A DNA stretch of 35,567 nt from a virus: IMG/VR virus record IMGVR_UViG_3300038423_000124, positions 1 to 35,567 of that record; one strand, 5' to 3'. The notes beneath the pieces are model-generated. The model made no database searches. It was not told where the DNA came from and worked only from the letters and a program-made list of their open reading frames with translations. Positions 23,085-31,122 of this stretch are shown here, in pieces; the first letter of the stretch is position 1, and every line of letters starts with the position of its first letter. The position numbers were made by a program, and so were the translations under genes.

Positions 23085-24523
23085 CAGTCTTCCTCCGCCT
23101 CCCCCTCGTCGTATTCGCGCCCCTCGGATTCTTGAATAGCATGCTTCAATTCGTGGTCGATGCTCTTTCCAATCTGGTCTTCGTAACCCCGGTGCGCCTC
23201 AAGGTCAACGAGGATGACAGGGTAGCCGCACGTGCCATTGATGTATGTCGCGACCGCCCCGAGTTCGGAAAGATCAACGTCCCAAAGCTCGAATGGCTCC
23301 TTAGTGTTTCTGTAGATTCCGTTGGCCGCCTGCACCGCGAGCTTGGCAAGCTCCAAGTCGCGTCCCTCGACTGGCTCATAGTCCCACAAAGGCTGATAGT
23401 CGTGGCTTTCATTGTCCTCCGGCGCTCGCCAGAGCAGGCCCGGCTCGTCGGCGGAGGCGTACTTCGAGGACGCCTTGCCCTTGAACAATTTCTTGACCTT
23501 TTCCCACATGGTGCGGCGTGTCTCGGGGTCTTTCACCCGCCTCCAGAGGTTGCTCAGCATGTCGGTCACGGATTCCTCGGACTCTTCCCCCTCCACCGGG
23601 TACGGCAGGTTCTTGTGGATGTGCGGCTTGCCTTCCTCGTGAAGCTCCTCGATTTTCTTTTCTTCTTGGTCAGTCAATTCCGTTATGTCCGCGATCTCCT
23701 GCTCCTCGGGCGCAGGGGCAGGTGTGGGTGCTGCTGCGGGCGCTGCTGGCGCTTCCTCGTGCGGTTCGGTGGCTGGTTCGGTGCGCTCGATAGCGCCGCC
23801 CTCGGGCACCTGCTCTTCGAGTTCCTCTTCGTGCTCCATCCTCGCCTCCTCTTCCGTCCGCAACGCATCGAGCAGCTTTTGCTTGATCTCCTCGTTCTTG
23901 GTCTCGCGGATTTTCTTAAGCTGCTTCTTTTTCTCGGCCTGTTCCTGTATCCTTTGCAGGCGCTCCGGCGTCTGCTCCGCCTCGTCCTTCCTGCGCTCCA
24001 TGTCTCGCTTGCGGAGGATGTTCACGATATTGTGCTGCACGCTCGGGAGGATGCGCTCGAACACCGCGTGGATGTGCTTGCAGATGACGTAGTTTCCCCG
24101 GAGGTCTAGGCGCTCCTTGGGAGCTTGAAGAAGCGGACGCGAAGGACCGAGGAGACCGTCGCGCTGGTGCAGGTTCCACTGAGCGCCCCAGTAGAGGAAC
24201 GCAGGGCACGAGCATTGCACTTGGATGTCGAGGTCTTTCGCCTTCTGGCTTTCCTGTACCTTCGTCACGTCGAACTGCACACGCACGTCGTGACCGGCGG
24301 GGTCCGAATCCTCTTTGTTACACTTCACATTGTAGTGGAGGAACAACGCCTTCGGGTTCGAGTCCAACAGCCGTGGCTGGCAGCCGCCCCTGTACTTTTT
24401 CGAGAAGGCGTTGGTCTGGCGGACGAGGTCGGGCAGGGAGATCGCGGTCTTTACGGCGCGATTGCCGATGCCATCGACGACGTCCACGGCAGCGGAAAGT
24501 GGGATTGTGATGAACTCAGCCAT
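23084..24523 (-). CDS. SWIM-type zinc finger protein with C-terminal HExxH motif (479 aa)
   Basis: Residues ~102-150 contain C-S-C-P-A-F ... C-K-H-I-H, a SWIM zinc finger (CxC then CxH), usually DNA- or protein-binding. Residues ~170-235 are a very charged helix, probably coiled coil, then a Pro/Ala/Glu linker. The last ~120 residues form a domain with H-E-L-K-H at ~457-461, the HExxH signature of zinc metallopeptidases, followed by acidic residues that could supply the third ligand. Peptidase activity is unproven. A Lys-Thr-Ala tripeptide is near residue 26. The ATG at 24523 has a GAGGGG site unusually far (14 bases) upstream. Confidence 0.82.
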   Translation of the reverse strand: MAEFITIPLSAAVDVVDGIGNRAVKTAISLPDLVRQTNAFSKKYRGGCQPRLLDSNPKALFLHYNVKCNKEDSDPAGHDVRVQFDVTKVQESQKAKDLDIQVQCSCPAFLYWGAQWNLHQRDGLLGPSRPLLQAPKERLDLRGNYVICKHIHAVFERILPSVQHNIVNILRKRDMERRKDEAEQTPERLQRIQEQAEKKKQLKKIRETKNEEIKQKLLDALRTEEEARMEHEEELEEQVPEGGAIERTEPATEPHEEAPAAPAAAPTPAPAPEEQEIADITELTDQEEKKIEELHEEGKPHIHKNLPYPVEGEESEESVTDMLSNLWRRVKDPETRRTMWEKVKKLFKGKASSKYASADEPGLLWRAPEDNESHDYQPLWDYEPVEGRDLELAKLAVQAANGIYRNTKEPFELWDVDLSELGAVATYINGTCGYPVILVDLEAHRGYEDQIGKSIDHELKHAIQESEGREYDEGEAEED

Positions 24524-24567
24524 TCGGACGCACTTGACCCCTCACTTAGAGGTTCGAAAGACCGTGT

Positions 24568-24906
24568 TTACCAGCTAAAAGGACTGTCGTTCCCCTCGCC
24601 CCAGAAAACCACGCGCACACAGCGGCTCAGGTCGCATGCCCCGTAGCCGAGGACTATCAGCCTGCGGCAGACGCGCACCTTGACCCATTTCCTGAATTCG
24701 GAGACGGTCTGGTTGTCCTTGAGGTTGTTGCAGCGGTCGCAGGCGGGCAGCAGGTTGGCGTCCCAGTTGTAGCCGCCCCGCGACCGGGGCGTAGCATGAT
24801 CAACAGTGAGGTCGCCCGGCTCCGGCTTCGCGCCGCAATACCAGCACCGCCCTTGGCATTTCGAGGTTGCTCTGTTCCACTGGCTCCTGCGCGGCGTACG
24901 GGGCAT
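24568..24906 (-). CDS. Compact HNH endonuclease (112 aa)
   Basis: The layout is canonical: C21-x2-C24-G, D36-H37-x2-P, G-G near 44-45, N51-L-x-P, C56-x2-C59-N60. The HNH fold binds one zinc and one catalytic metal and cuts or nicks DNA. The ATG at 24906 lies two bases after the stop of the 146-residue gene. Unlike the other endonuclease genes here it is as GC-rich as its neighbours, so it may be long resident. Phage HNH proteins of this size sometimes help the terminase during packaging; otherwise it is a homing enzyme. Confidence 0.9.
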   Translation of the reverse strand: MPRTPRRSQWNRATSKCQGRCWYCGAKPEPGDLTVDHATPRSRGGYNWDANLLPACDRCNNLKDNQTVSEFRKWVKVRVCRRLIVLGYGACDLSRCVRVVFWGEGNDSPFSW

Positions 24907-24908
24907 GC

Positions 24909-25349
24909 TCAGGCAGTCTCGTCCTCAATCTCGAACTTCTTGGTGGGCGCTGACGCAGCGGGGTAGCCTTTTTTGGTCGGCAGCTTAGGCTCGGCGGGCG
25001 GCTTCAAGTTTTCGTCTTTCGCGGACGCCTTATTGGGGGGCTTCGGGGCTGGTTTTAGAGCGGGCTTAGGCTCTTCTCTCTTAGGGGCGGGCTTGGGAGC
25101 CTCCACGGGCTTCGGAGGCGCTTTGGCAGCCGCCTTGGCAGCCTGGGTCACCTCTTCGATGAACCCGTTCTTCTGCATGGCGGCAAGCCCCAAGGTCGTC
25201 TGTTTCACGGCCTTGACAACCTCCCCGTTCCGGTACACCGTCAGGCGATTGAAGTTAGACGTGTCGTGGACAAGTATGTCCCCGACCTTCACGAAGAAGC
25301 CGAAATCTGCGAAATGAACCGGGGATTTGACGAGGTAGCTGCGTTGCAC
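24909..25349 (-). CDS. Hypothetical protein with Pro/Lys/Ala-rich tail (146 aa, GTG start)
   Basis: Residues 1-70 form a compact domain with F-G-F-F-V-K-V-G-D-I-L-V and N-R-L-T-V-Y-R-N-G-E strands. The remaining half is a repetitive P-K-P/A-P-K tail, disordered and basic, ending in an acidic patch. The GTG at 25349 follows GAGGGA. It lies shortly downstream of the capsid gene, so a small head-completion or decoration protein is possible, but the family is not recognised. Confidence 0.78.
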   Translation of the reverse strand: MQRSYLVKSPVHFADFGFFVKVGDILVHDTSNFNRLTVYRNGEVVKAVKQTTLGLAAMQKNGFIEEVTQAAKAAAKAPPKPVEAPKPAPKREEPKPALKPAPKPPNKASAKDENLKPPAEPKLPTKKGYPAASAPTKKFEIEDETA

Positions 25350-25366
25350 GTGTGTTTTCCCTCTAA

Positions 25367-26332
25367 TTAGATACCGAGATTGCCCATCTTGCTAGCATTT
25401 CTAGCCTTGTGAGATGCAGACATCTGTTGCCTAGTCTCGCCGGAATGATGCCCGGTAAACGACATGGCTGGTTTTTTGCCTTTCATTGATTCAGATCGTT
25501 TTCTGCGGGCCTCGACAGACCATTTCCACGTCTTGCCTTTGGCTGCCACACGGACCTTGGCGGCGTGCTCTTCTGAAAGCGTGCGACCTTCCAAGGTCTT
25601 GCTGATTTTGTTGGCTACTTCTGATGGGCAGCCGCTTGCACGATGGTGCTGGTCGCCACGGGAAAGATAGGAATAAGCATCCGGCTTTCCCTTTTCTACT
25701 CGATGGTGCGTTTTGCTTCTTTCGCCTACCTTTGTCTTAAATTCGCTTGAATGACAAGCGGGTCTTCCCAAGCAAAAGCCTTGATCTAAGTACAATTGAA
25801 TCTCTTTGACCAGAATGCGATAGGACTCTTCTCCCTTGTGTACCCACTGGCGGGGCGGGGCGACCTGAGTCCAGCCTTCCGCAAGCCTTGCGCCAAGTTC
25901 TTCGGCGGACACCACAGTATGCAGCTTGCCTTTGTAGATATGCATCCAGCCCTCGACTGACGCAGCGCCAGAGCGGATGCGCTCGTATTCGAGCGACATG
26001 TCCCGCACCAACGCCTCGTCGTAGTTGCTTTGTACCAAAACGTTGAGGCGCTCCACGGACGCCATCTTGAGAAAGGACAAGTAAGCGACTGGATGCTTCG
26101 GCAAGGCGCGGTAAAGATAATAGTGCGCCACGAAATGGTCGGACGGCGTGAGGCGCTTCAGGTTCCACGAATAGTTCTTGAACGACTCAAATTCTGGGAA
26201 CATGGCGCGAGGCAGGATGTGGTGGCGATGACTGCGACCTGCCGGGGACTTGGCGGACGCGACAAAATCCAGATAGGCACCAGTCCAATTTTGGTCAGCG
26301 CCCAACTGACCGAAGTGTGTCTTGAAGTCCAT
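25367..26332 (-). CDS. HNH homing endonuclease with NUMOD-type C-terminus (321 aa)
   Basis: The N-terminal R-H37-H38-I-L-P ... N57 ... D-H66-F-x2-A-H70 pattern is the HNH core typical of phage homing enzymes. The middle part holds an I-Y-K-G-K-L region and L-G-A-R-L-A-E-G-W, and the C-terminal ~90 residues hold NUMOD3-like S-E-E-H-A and S-G-E-T-R units with basic loops for DNA contact. The frame is open to 26380, but the ATG at 26332 (M-D-F-K-T) is the better start because the extension crosses the capsid terminator. The gene is right behind the major capsid gene, a common site for such elements. It has no convincing ribosome site. Confidence 0.87.
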   Translation of the reverse strand: MDFKTHFGQLGADQNWTGAYLDFVASAKSPAGRSHRHHILPRAMFPEFESFKNYSWNLKRLTPSDHFVAHYYLYRALPKHPVAYLSFLKMASVERLNVLVQSNYDEALVRDMSLEYERIRSGAASVEGWMHIYKGKLHTVVSAEELGARLAEGWTQVAPPRQWVHKGEESYRILVKEIQLYLDQGFCLGRPACHSSEFKTKVGERSKTHHRVEKGKPDAYSYLSRGDQHHRASGCPSEVANKISKTLEGRTLSEEHAAKVRVAAKGKTWKWSVEARRKRSESMKGKKPAMSFTGHHSGETRQQMSASHKARNASKMGNLGI

Positions 26333-26373
26333 GCAGTCTAATACTGCAAATCTTTGAAATTCAAAATAAAAAA

Positions 26374-26404
26374 GCCCCAAAGCAAGTTCGCTTTGGGGCT
26401 TTTT
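26374..26404 (-). terminator. Strong bidirectional terminator after the capsid gene
   Basis: A perfect 10-bp stem (GCCCCAAAGC with GCTTTGGGGC, six-base loop) is flanked by A-runs and T-runs on both strands. On the minus strand it lies 24 bases after the capsid stop. Confidence 0.93.
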
Positions 26405-26427
26405 GTAGGTTGTTGTAAAACTTAGGT

Positions 26428-27387
26428 TTAGTTCTCGCCCGTGTTCGCCGTGCTGACGAAACGTCCGTTCACGGTCAAACGCTGGACTCCCGAAGGATTG
26501 AAAACCAAAAATCCCAAATTCTCGAATATGCTGAATCCAATCTGGCGGAGGTCCGGACGGTCTGCCGACATCACTGTCAGCGGAATACGTTCGGGGATGA
26601 CGCCCAAGAACTCTGCGTCCGCTAGGATGTAGATCGAGCCGTAGCCGACCTTACGGGACTGGAGCAGTGTTGCGCCCCAGAGGTAACCCATGACGCCAGT
26701 CTTGAGGAGCTTGCGCTGGGTTTCGCGGTCGATGTTCTGCTGAGTCCACTTGAGCAGGTCGGTGTAGTCGCGCGGGTTGAAGAACACGAACGCGACGGAG
26801 AGGTCGTGACGCTGCACTTGTCCGAAACCATCAGCCATGCTGTTGATGTCGATAGGTGCGTTGATCGCGATGTCCGGGTTGTACACCGGGTCGTTTGCCG
26901 CATGCGTTGCCGCTGCGGAAGCGACTGCGTCGAAGAGCGAGAAGACGTATGCGTCTTCCTGCGCTCCGACTTCTGCCTTCGCCAAGTTCAGTGAGCGGGC
27001 GACGAGGTCGAAGCGGCGCTCCTTGATCTGGGTGATGGGGATCATCGGGTTTGAGACGATTTCGAAAGTCGGCACAGTGACGCGCTTCGGCTTGGTGACG
27101 CGGACGATGTCGCCGCCCTCTTCGCCAACCACGAAGGCCTCCACAAATGACGAGCCGGGTGTTGAACCGACTGTCATCGCGGCCGTGTCGAATTCCTTGT
27201 CATAAATGGGCAAGGCACCATCGGGGAGAGTCTCGACCATGAGCGCCTTACGTGCGATGCTCATATAGTCGCGACGACGGCGAAGGGAAGGTCCCAACGA
27301 CGCTGCAAGCTTTTGCCTGCCTCCCGCCGTCTTGAGCAGTTGCCCAAGCATTGCGGTCTGTTGCTGAGTGCGTGATAGATTTGCCAT
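26428..27387 (-). CDS. Major capsid protein, HK97-type fold (319 aa)
   Basis: The sequence resembles phage major capsid proteins: a basic R-R-R-R-D-Y start of the shell domain, an F-V-V-G-E-E-G-G E-loop region, I-T-Q-I-K-E-R-R-F-D-L, L-A-K-A-E-V-G-A-Q-E-D on the spine helix, V-A-F-V-F-F-N-P-R-D-Y, then L-W-G-A and a C-terminal beta strand set. The short N-terminal ~35 residues with L-L-K-T-A may be a cleaved delta-like segment. The ATG at 27387 follows TTAGGAG. The strong terminator, the neighbouring decoration-like gene and the upstream protease and scaffold all support the call. Confidence 0.82.
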   Translation of the reverse strand: MANLSRTQQQTAMLGQLLKTAGGRQKLAASLGPSLRRRRDYMSIARKALMVETLPDGALPIYDKEFDTAAMTVGSTPGSSFVEAFVVGEEGGDIVRVTKPKRVTVPTFEIVSNPMIPITQIKERRFDLVARSLNLAKAEVGAQEDAYVFSLFDAVASAAATHAANDPVYNPDIAINAPIDINSMADGFGQVQRHDLSVAFVFFNPRDYTDLLKWTQQNIDRETQRKLLKTGVMGYLWGATLLQSRKVGYGSIYILADAEFLGVIPERIPLTVMSADRPDLRQIGFSIFENLGFLVFNPSGVQRLTVNGRFVSTANTGEN

Positions 27388-27430
27388 GTGATTTTTCTCT
27401 CCTAAGAAGTTGTCTTAGTCGAAGTCCCCC

Positions 27431-27997
27431 TTACAGGAGCGACGCGACGCCAAGCCACGGCTCGGAAGCCGAGGGGACGTGCGTGCAGATGCCAACGGCG
27501 ATAGTCCCAGTGCCCTTGAGGGCGAGGCTGGTGTACTTTCCGACGTTGGTGTGTGTGGAACCGCCGCAGTAGACAAGCTGTCCTAGCGCGAAGGTTGCGT
27601 TGGCGTCGTACCCCTGGAAGTCAACGTTGCCCTGCCAGAGTGCGCGGACAACAGGTGCCTTGCGGGAGCCGGAAGGCCCGATAGCGCCAGCGAATTCGCC
27701 GGGGCCATTGAGCAGGGTAGCGAACGGGATGTTCCCCTCGGCGGAACCGTAGGTGCCTGCGCTTGTGTCGCAGGGAACGATGTTGCCGATGGAACCCATT
27801 GCAGGCTCATACGAGGGCTGGAAAGCGAGGGGGGCGGTCAGGGTCGCGGACGAGTCGATGATCGCCACGATGACGCCGCCGAGGTACCCAGCGGAGGTAA
27901 GAGTCTGTTGGTCTGTGCCCGGATCGCCAGTCAGGAAAACGGCAGGCGTGCAGTTGACGCTGTCGTTCTGACCGTAGTATGTTAGCTTTAAGCTCAT
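27431..27997 (-). CDS. Capsid decoration-like protein (188 aa)
   Basis: A beta-rich, Gly/Ser/Thr-rich protein with G-Y-L-G-G-V-I-V-A-I-I-D, A-L-W-Q-G-N-V-D and G-Q-L-V-Y-C-G-G strands, lying immediately upstream of the major capsid gene in the same transcript. This position and composition are typical of head decoration or stabilisation proteins. The ATG at 27997 follows CTGGAG. Four cysteines are present. Family membership is inferred, not shown by a motif. Confidence 0.78.
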   Translation of the reverse strand: MSLKLTYYGQNDSVNCTPAVFLTGDPGTDQQTLTSAGYLGGVIVAIIDSSATLTAPLAFQPSYEPAMGSIGNIVPCDTSAGTYGSAEGNIPFATLLNGPGEFAGAIGPSGSRKAPVVRALWQGNVDFQGYDANATFALGQLVYCGGSTHTNVGKYTSLALKGTGTIAVGICTHVPSASEPWLGVASLL

Positions 27998-28135
27998 ACG
28001 AGGTTTCTCCAGTTGTAAAAACGAAACGAATGTTTTGAGTTTGCCTCACCCAATCCGGTCGCCTTGGGGGCGAGTGGGACTATAGGTTTCAGCACATTCA
28101 CTAAGGGGCTAGGAAAAAGAAAATTTCGTTAGTTA

Positions 28136-28163
28136 TCGACATGTCCGTAATACGTGGTATCAT
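28136..28163 (+). promoter_or_regulatory. Candidate promoter for the plus-strand GIY-YIG gene
   Basis: TCGACA (28136-28141) and TATCAT (28158-28163) are 16 bases apart, 14 bases before the ATG. The 180-base divergent gap must also hold the promoter for the decoration/capsid transcript, but no clear minus-strand match was found. Confidence 0.4.
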
Positions 28164-28177
28164 ATACAGAAGGTATT

Positions 28178-28795
28178 ATGGGCATGTTCATTTACTTGGT
28201 AACGAATCTGATCGACGGGAAGATGTATGTCGGTAAAACGGAGAAGCCCGTTGCGCGAAGATGGCGGGATCACAAGTACAAAGCCTATCATCGTGGTGTT
28301 CAATGGAACTATTATCTCTATCGTGCAATCCGCAAACACGGCCCCGAAAACTTCTCAATACAATGTTTAGCTGAAGCACGCTCCTCGGAGGAACTTAGCC
28401 AGCTTGAAAAGCTATGGATCATTATTCTAAGCACCACCGCACCCAACGGCTATAACCTGACTTCAGGCGGTGACGGTGTCTCAGGAACTCCTGAAATCCG
28501 CGAGAAGCAGAGACGCAAGGCTCTGAACCGCCCCACATCGGCACGGCAAAAAGAAGTCACCAGCCAGATGTGGAAAGGTAAAGCTAAACCCGCAGCGCAG
28601 CGTGCAAAGATGGCAAAGCACTGGGACAAAGAACGCCGAGATCAACAAGCTAAGATTGCCATCGCAACGAACAAAGTCGAAAACGCTAAGCTAAAAGACT
28701 ACGAGTGCCCGACCTGCGGTGTGAAGTTTGAACAGGTTACCAAAGGTGTCTATGGCGGGCATCGCCGCTACTGCCTACACTACCGCAATCCATGA
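28178..28795 (+). CDS. GIY-YIG homing endonuclease with C-terminal zinc finger (205 aa)
   Basis: I-Y at 5-6, M-Y-V-G at 16-19, Arg27, Glu77 and G-Y-N93 define the nuclease domain. A basic linker follows, and the last ~30 residues hold C-x2-C ... H-x3-C, a C2HC finger for DNA binding. The ATG at 28178 has AGAAGG four bases upstream; the frame opens earlier, but those codons lack a ribosome site. The gene points against the head genes, between the terminator behind the scaffold-like gene and the decoration gene, so it splits the head cluster into two transcripts. It is A/T-richer than its neighbours. Confidence 0.9.
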   Translation: MGMFIYLVTNLIDGKMYVGKTEKPVARRWRDHKYKAYHRGVQWNYYLYRAIRKHGPENFSIQCLAEARSSEELSQLEKLWIIILSTTAPNGYNLTSGGDGVSGTPEIREKQRRKALNRPTSARQKEVTSQMWKGKAKPAAQRAKMAKHWDKERRDQQAKIAIATNKVENAKLKDYECPTCGVKFEQVTKGVYGGHRRYCLHYRNP

Positions 28796-28798
28796 AAG

Positions 28799-28829
28799 CA
28801 AAAAGGCAGGAGCGTGAACTCCTGCCTTT
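28799..28829 (-). terminator. Terminator of the protease/scaffold transcript
   Basis: An 8-bp stem (GGCAGGAG with CTCCTGCC, six-base loop) is followed on the minus strand by TTTTTGCTTT. A short T-run on the other side could also act weakly on the GIY-YIG transcript. A small AGCC-GAAA-GGCT hairpin lies just before it on the minus strand. Confidence 0.85.
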
Positions 28830-28853
28830 CGGATATAGCCTTTCGGCTAGGGC

Positions 28854-30389
28854 TTAAAACTCGTCGTCGCCAAGCAGTGCGCCTGCGATGTCAAACGACG
28901 GACGCTCTGATGCGGTGACGTTCTTGAGCTTCTTGATGACCGGGGCTGCTGCCTTTGCAGGAGCAGTTGTCTTCTTCGCGGACTTAGGAGCCTGCATGAC
29001 GTTGGTCTCGTCCTGCTTGACGCGCTTGAAGCCGCCGTCCTCGGGCTTCTGGTCTTCGATAGCCTCCGCGAATAGATCACCCTCGTGGTCGTTCTCGTTG
29101 TCGCGGTTCTCGCCGGTGGCGGAGTCGGACTCGAAGTGCTTCGCGGCTTCGCCTGTGAACGACGGAACAACTTCCATCCCGGCGACCTCGGCTGCCGTGC
29201 GGACCTCACCCGCGATCAGTGCGCGGAGCGGATCGGAGTCGGAACCCTGCAAGCTGAAGAAGTCTTCCATTGACGCGATCTGCGTGTCGTCAAGGCTGGC
29301 TTCCATGCTCTCGGCTGCGGAAGGTGCGAAGAACTCTTCGCCGTTGCCTGCGACATGCTCGTCGCCTTCGTTGGCAAGGGCAGAGACCTTCTCTTCCATA
29401 TCTTCCTCGTTGAAAACCTGCGCGAGGTCAAGTTCCTCTTCACCCTCTTGCAGGATTTCCTGCTCAAGAGCCTTGATGGCTTCCTGCGCCTCTTCGATCT
29501 TCTCTTCGACGACCATCTTCTTCTCGTCGCTAAGAATCTCGCCAGCGGTGTCGGCTTCCGCGCCCTCGTCCATCGGCATCTCTGCCGGGGCTTCCGCGTC
29601 CATCGGGGCTTCCTCAATCGGGGCCTCACCCATCGGAGCTTCTGCATCCATCGGCGGCATGTCCTCTGCGGGTGCGTCCATCGGAGGCATGTCTTCCGGT
29701 TGCGCTGTCTTCACAGCGGCGTGCTTTGCGCACATCTTGCCAGCGCCCATCTTCGCGCAGTCGGCGCACTTTTCGGCGGATTCCTTCTTCTTGGCGTCTT
29801 CTTTTGTGAACGCGGGGGCTTTCTTGCCTCCGAACACGCCGGGTTGTGCGGTCTTATCGACCGACGCTTCCTTCACGCACTTGCATCCGTCCGGGCACTT
29901 GCACTCACCCTCGCACTTGCATTCGTGCGCCGCCTGCTTCTTCGCGGAGGCTTCCTTGCCGGCCTTGTCGCCCTCGGACTTGTTAATGGTGTCCATCGGG
30001 CGGTGTTCGGCCTGCGTCTCGGACTTCGACGAATCAGCGTGCATCTCGGCGGGAGTGGTGTCCTTGCTCGGGGAGCAGCGACCATCATCAAATGTTGCTA
30101 GCTGCGGTCCCGCGTCCTTGCGGTCGTCGGCCTTCTTCTCAACGGCGGCGTTCTTGGGGTCGCCCTTGACTTCAGACTCGACTGCTTTCTTTTCTTTGCT
30201 CAGGATGGAGGGGTCTTCGAGGAGGTCGTTCATCTCGACCTTGTGAACTTGCTTGAAAGTCTCGGCGATCTTGGAGTAGTAGGCGTTCTTTGCCGTCTGG
30301 CGAAGCATCGCGTTCAGGGCTTTCGTGCTGTTCTGGAGCAAGCTGGAAGCGGCGCTCTTCTGAACTTCTGCCGGGGCGGTTGGAAGCAT
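28854..30389 (-). CDS. Acidic scaffold-like protein with Cys clusters (511 aa from first ATG)
   Basis: The first 60 residues are helical; ~150-175 contain a metallothionein-like cluster of repeated C-K-C motifs (seven Cys in ~17 residues) and ~206-220 another C-x2-C ... C-x2-H cluster. Each cluster is followed by K-T-A-Q-P. Then come Met/Pro/Glu repeats (E-D-M-P-P-M-D twice), a long acidic helix and a basic C-terminal region ending L-G-D-D-E-F. Its place between protease and capsid genes suggests scaffold or prohead core. The ATG at 30389 has no ribosome site, and the frame continues sensibly upstream through 14 codons to the TAG that ends the preceding gene (see 30432-30434). Confidence 0.8.
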   Translation of the reverse strand: MLPTAPAEVQKSAASSLLQNSTKALNAMLRQTAKNAYYSKIAETFKQVHKVEMNDLLEDPSILSKEKKAVESEVKGDPKNAAVEKKADDRKDAGPQLATFDDGRCSPSKDTTPAEMHADSSKSETQAEHRPMDTINKSEGDKAGKEASAKKQAAHECKCEGECKCPDGCKCVKEASVDKTAQPGVFGGKKAPAFTKEDAKKKESAEKCADCAKMGAGKMCAKHAAVKTAQPEDMPPMDAPAEDMPPMDAEAPMGEAPIEEAPMDAEAPAEMPMDEGAEADTAGEILSDEKKMVVEEKIEEAQEAIKALEQEILQEGEEELDLAQVFNEEDMEEKVSALANEGDEHVAGNGEEFFAPSAAESMEASLDDTQIASMEDFFSLQGSDSDPLRALIAGEVRTAAEVAGMEVVPSFTGEAAKHFESDSATGENRDNENDHEGDLFAEAIEDQKPEDGGFKRVKQDETNVMQAPKSAKKTTAPAKAAAPVIKKLKNVTASERPSFDIAGALLGDDEF

Positions 30390-30431
30390 CGTCTTAGCGA
30401 TAGTCCATGCGGCCGCGACGAGCTGCTGTGC

Positions 30432-30434
30432 CTA
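30432..30434 (-). promoter_or_regulatory. In-frame TAG between the two scaffold-like ORFs (possible readthrough)
   Basis: The 227- and 511-residue ORFs share one reading frame, separated by a single TAG and 14 sense codons that lack any ATG, GTG or TTG and read as plausible protein (A-Q-Q-L-V-A-A-A-W). Readthrough would give a 753-residue product. A CAG-to-TAG point change or a sequencing error is the main alternative. Confidence 0.5.
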
Positions 30435-31115
30435 GCGCTTGATTGCATCGCGCTTGGTCTTAACTTCTGCCAACTTCTCCTGAACTGAAGTCTTGGCTGG
30501 GGTCGGAGTTGCCATGTTAGAACCTTCCTTTTTCATGTCAGAACGGGCAGAAACGCCCTTCTTAACAGGGGATGCGTAGCTGTTTTTCTTGCCAACTAAA
30601 GGGTTTCCAGCGTTTGCCGAAGCCATCGGAGGCTCCAGCGGGGCTGCTTCTGCCATCGGTTCTGCGGGAATCTCGGGTGCGGGGGCAGGCTCGGGGATTG
30701 CCTCTGGGGCGGGGGGGATTGCAGCCGGGGCTGCCATGTCCGGGGCGGGTGCCCCCATGGGGGCTGCGATGTCGGGTGCCATGCCGCCAAGCTCGTCCTC
30801 GGCCGCCACCTCGCCGCCCGCGATGTCGCTGATCTCGATGTCGATCTCGCTGAGCAGGCCCTTGATCTGCTCGGACCACGGGCCGTCCTTGAACTTCTCC
30901 CACTGGGAGATAAGCTCGACCCCCTCGCGCATCTCGCGAATCTCGGTCTCAAGCTCCTCGCGCTTCTCGGACAGGAGGTCGAACTCGGGGGACACGGGCG
31001 CTTCGGCGAGAGCGTCCGGTGCCATCTCGGGCATGCCTTCAAGCTCAGCATCCATAACGTCCAAATCGGCTTCCTTCTTCAGTAGCGCTGCCTGCAATTG
31101 CTTCAAGTTTGCCAT
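30432..31115 (-). CDS. Acidic coiled-coil scaffold-like protein, N-terminal part (227 aa)
   Basis: The ATG at 31115 (M-A-N-L-K) follows AAGGTAAAG, which overlaps the protease stop. The first 120 residues are helical with heptad-like Leu spacing and many Glu/Lys. A Pro/Ala/Met/Glu linker follows, then a basic C-terminus (K-T-K-R-D-A-I-K-R) before TAG. The order protease, coiled-coil acidic protein, capsid protein is the usual one for a scaffolding protein. The same reading frame continues after the TAG into the 511-residue ORF, so this may be the shorter of two products. A Lys-Thr-Ser occurs where other virion proteins have Lys-Thr-Ala. Confidence 0.83.
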   Translation of the reverse strand: MANLKQLQAALLKKEADLDVMDAELEGMPEMAPDALAEAPVSPEFDLLSEKREELETEIREMREGVELISQWEKFKDGPWSEQIKGLLSEIDIEISDIAGGEVAAEDELGGMAPDIAAPMGAPAPDMAAPAAIPPAPEAIPEPAPAPEIPAEPMAEAAPLEPPMASANAGNPLVGKKNSYASPVKKGVSARSDMKKEGSNMATPTPAKTSVQEKLAEVKTKRDAIKR

Positions 31116-31122
31116 AGATTCT

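Noticed and set aside
24524-24567. tRNA fragment suggested by a GGTTCGAAA string
   Set aside because: No acceptor, D or anticodon stem can be formed around it.
28148-28170. T7-like promoter (TAATACG followed by TATA)
   Set aside because: Only the first seven bases match, spacing to the TATA part is wrong, and no phage RNA polymerase gene is visible in the window.
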